The translations under genes and the position numbers were made by a program. The notes below the pieces were generated by a model. The model saw only the letters and a list, made by a program, of their open reading frames with translations, was not told the origin of the DNA and did not search any database. A DNA stretch of 13,885 nt from Actinomycetes bacterium (lineage in GTDB: Bacteria > Actinomycetota > Acidimicrobiia > Acidimicrobiales > Palsa-688). Positions 12,984 through 13,885 of this stretch are shown piece by piece; the first letter of the stretch is position 1; every line of letters begins with the position of its first letter. The stretch spans positions 1 to 13,885 of the forward strand of contig JAKAXN010000086.1 in assembly GCA_021816565.1 (NCBI GenBank), read 5' to 3'.

Positions 12984-13885
12984 CTCCGGGCCTCCCGGCG
13001 CCGCCGCCCCCGCCCGCCCCGCAGCGGCTCCTCGGAACCGCCGGTGTCGTCGTCCCCGGTCAGGCGGAGGAACACCTCCTCGAGCCGGGACCCGGTGCGC
13101 AGGTCGCTCAGGGCCTGATCCCGCTCGGCCAGCCAGCCGGTGACCGCAGCGACCGCGCCGGGGGTGCCGGCGGTGGAGATCACGTACTCGCCGGGGCGCT
13201 CCTCCCGGGCCGGGGCCCCCACCCGGGCGGCCAGCGGCCCGACGTCGAGGCCGGGAGCCGAGCGGAAGCGGATCTCCTCGTGGCCGGGGGCGGCGGCGGT
13301 CAACTCGGCCGAGGTGCCCGCGGCCACCACCCGGCCGGCGTCCATGATGACGATCCGATCGGCCATCCGCTCGGCCTCCTCCAACTCGTGGGTGGTGAGC
13401 AGCACGCACGCGCCCGACTCGCGCAGGGCCGAGGTCTCCCCCCGGATGGCCAGCCGGCCCCGGGGATCGACCCCGGCGGTGGGCTCGTCCAGGAACACCA
13501 CCTCCGGGCGGCCGACCAGCGCCAGGGCCAGCGACAGCCGCTGCTGCTCGCCTCCCGACAGCCGCCGCCACGGGGTGCGGCTCACCGGGCCCAGATCCAG
13601 CCGCTCGATCAGATCCCGGGGCGGGACCGGGTCGCTGTAGTAGGCGGCGAACAACTCGACGGCCTCCAGGGGACCCATGCCGGGGTACACCCCGCCCTTC
13701 TGCAGCATGACCCCCATGCGCCGGCTGAGCCGGCGGTGGTCGGTGGGGACGGCGGGGTCCAGGCCCAGCACCCGCACCCGGCCGGCGGCCGCCCGGCGGT
13801 ACCCCTCCAGGGTCTCCACGGTGCTGGTCTTGCCGGCCCCGTTGCGCCCGAGGAGGGCCACCACCTCGCCCGGCCGGGCCTGCAG
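12980..13885 (-). CDS. ABC transporter ATP-binding protein (5' end beyond window)
   Basis: 301 residues are visible of a DrrA-like ABC ATPase. Visible are Walker A GRNGAGKTS, the Q-loop in VMLQKGGVYPGMG, the signature RLSGGEQQRLSLALAL, Walker B PEVVFLDEPTAGVD and the H-loop TTHELEE. The C-terminal 100 residues (with EEIRFRSAPGLDVG and RTGSRLEEVFLRLTG) are the extension typical of DrrA/CcmA-type exporter ATPases. Walker A begins only about 12 residues into the visible frame, so roughly 20-30 residues of the N terminus lie to the right of the window; the GTG at 13864 is an internal codon (LQARPGE precedes it). The Arg/Gly-rich tail ends in an ATGA overlap with the permease gene. It powers the ABC-2 exporter. 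Confidence 0.94.
   Translation of the reverse strand: MQARPGEVVALLGRNGAGKTSTVETLEGYRRAAAGRVRVLGLDPAVPTDHRRLSRRMGVMLQKGGVYPGMGPLEAVELFAAYYSDPVPPRDLIERLDLGPVSRTPWRRLSGGEQQRLSLALALVGRPEVVFLDEPTAGVDPRGRLAIRGETSALRESGACVLLTTHELEEAERMADRIVIMDAGRVVAAGTSAELTAAAPGHEEIRFRSAPGLDVGPLAARVGAPAREERPGEYVISTAGTPGAVAAVTGWLAERDQALSDLRTGSRLEEVFLRLTGDDDTGGSEEPLRGGRGRRRREARR

Overview
The window is high-GC DNA from an actinobacterium, most likely a deep-branching, Acidimicrobiia-like lineage. This rests on an actinobacterial ClpS next to a DUF2017 gene, an F420-type PPOX oxidoreductase, heme A synthesis genes next to a drug-type ABC exporter (an arrangement also known from mycobacteria), GTG starts and ATGA/GTGA gene overlaps. 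The lineage is inferred; nothing in the window fixes it.

Left block (1-6644), accessory in character. A partial gene runs off the left edge (minus). Next comes a minus-strand operon, transcribed right to left: an HdeD-like membrane protein (4068-3421), a DUF2254 membrane protein (3424-2057) and a SulP anion transporter (2060-255). Each junction is a 4-bp start/stop overlap. The SulP gene carries an in-frame TGA (918-920) that separates most of its membrane domain from the last membrane segments and the STAS domain. Upstream lies a frame-disrupted remnant of a metallo-beta-lactamase-fold gene (4410-4076). A second, intact SulP transporter is encoded divergently (4607-6403, plus). Broken genes, membrane proteins of accessory type and a tRNA gene at the right border suggest a decaying acquired segment, but no integrase is visible.

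Middle block (6645-11218, minus), a tightly packed operon: ctaA (heme A synthase), clpS, a DUF2017 gene, an F420/PPOX flavoprotein gene, an alpha/beta hydrolase gene and an unusual fusion gene, ending 13 bp before a tRNA-Glu(UUC) gene. The fusion joins a cyanophycinase/peptidase-S51-like domain to the C-terminal tRNA-binding part of cysteinyl-tRNA synthetase without its catalytic core. It is the most novel item here.

Right block (11219-13885). ctaB (heme O synthase, plus) diverges from ctaA across a 103-bp spacer holding a perfect 7-bp inverted repeat, so the two steps protoheme to heme O to heme A flank one control region. Convergent to ctaB is a two-gene ABC exporter (ATPase and ABC-2 permease, ATGA overlap); the ATPase is cut by the right edge.

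No CRISPR array, insertion sequence, rRNA or phage gene was seen, and no gene-free stretch exceeds about 250 bases.
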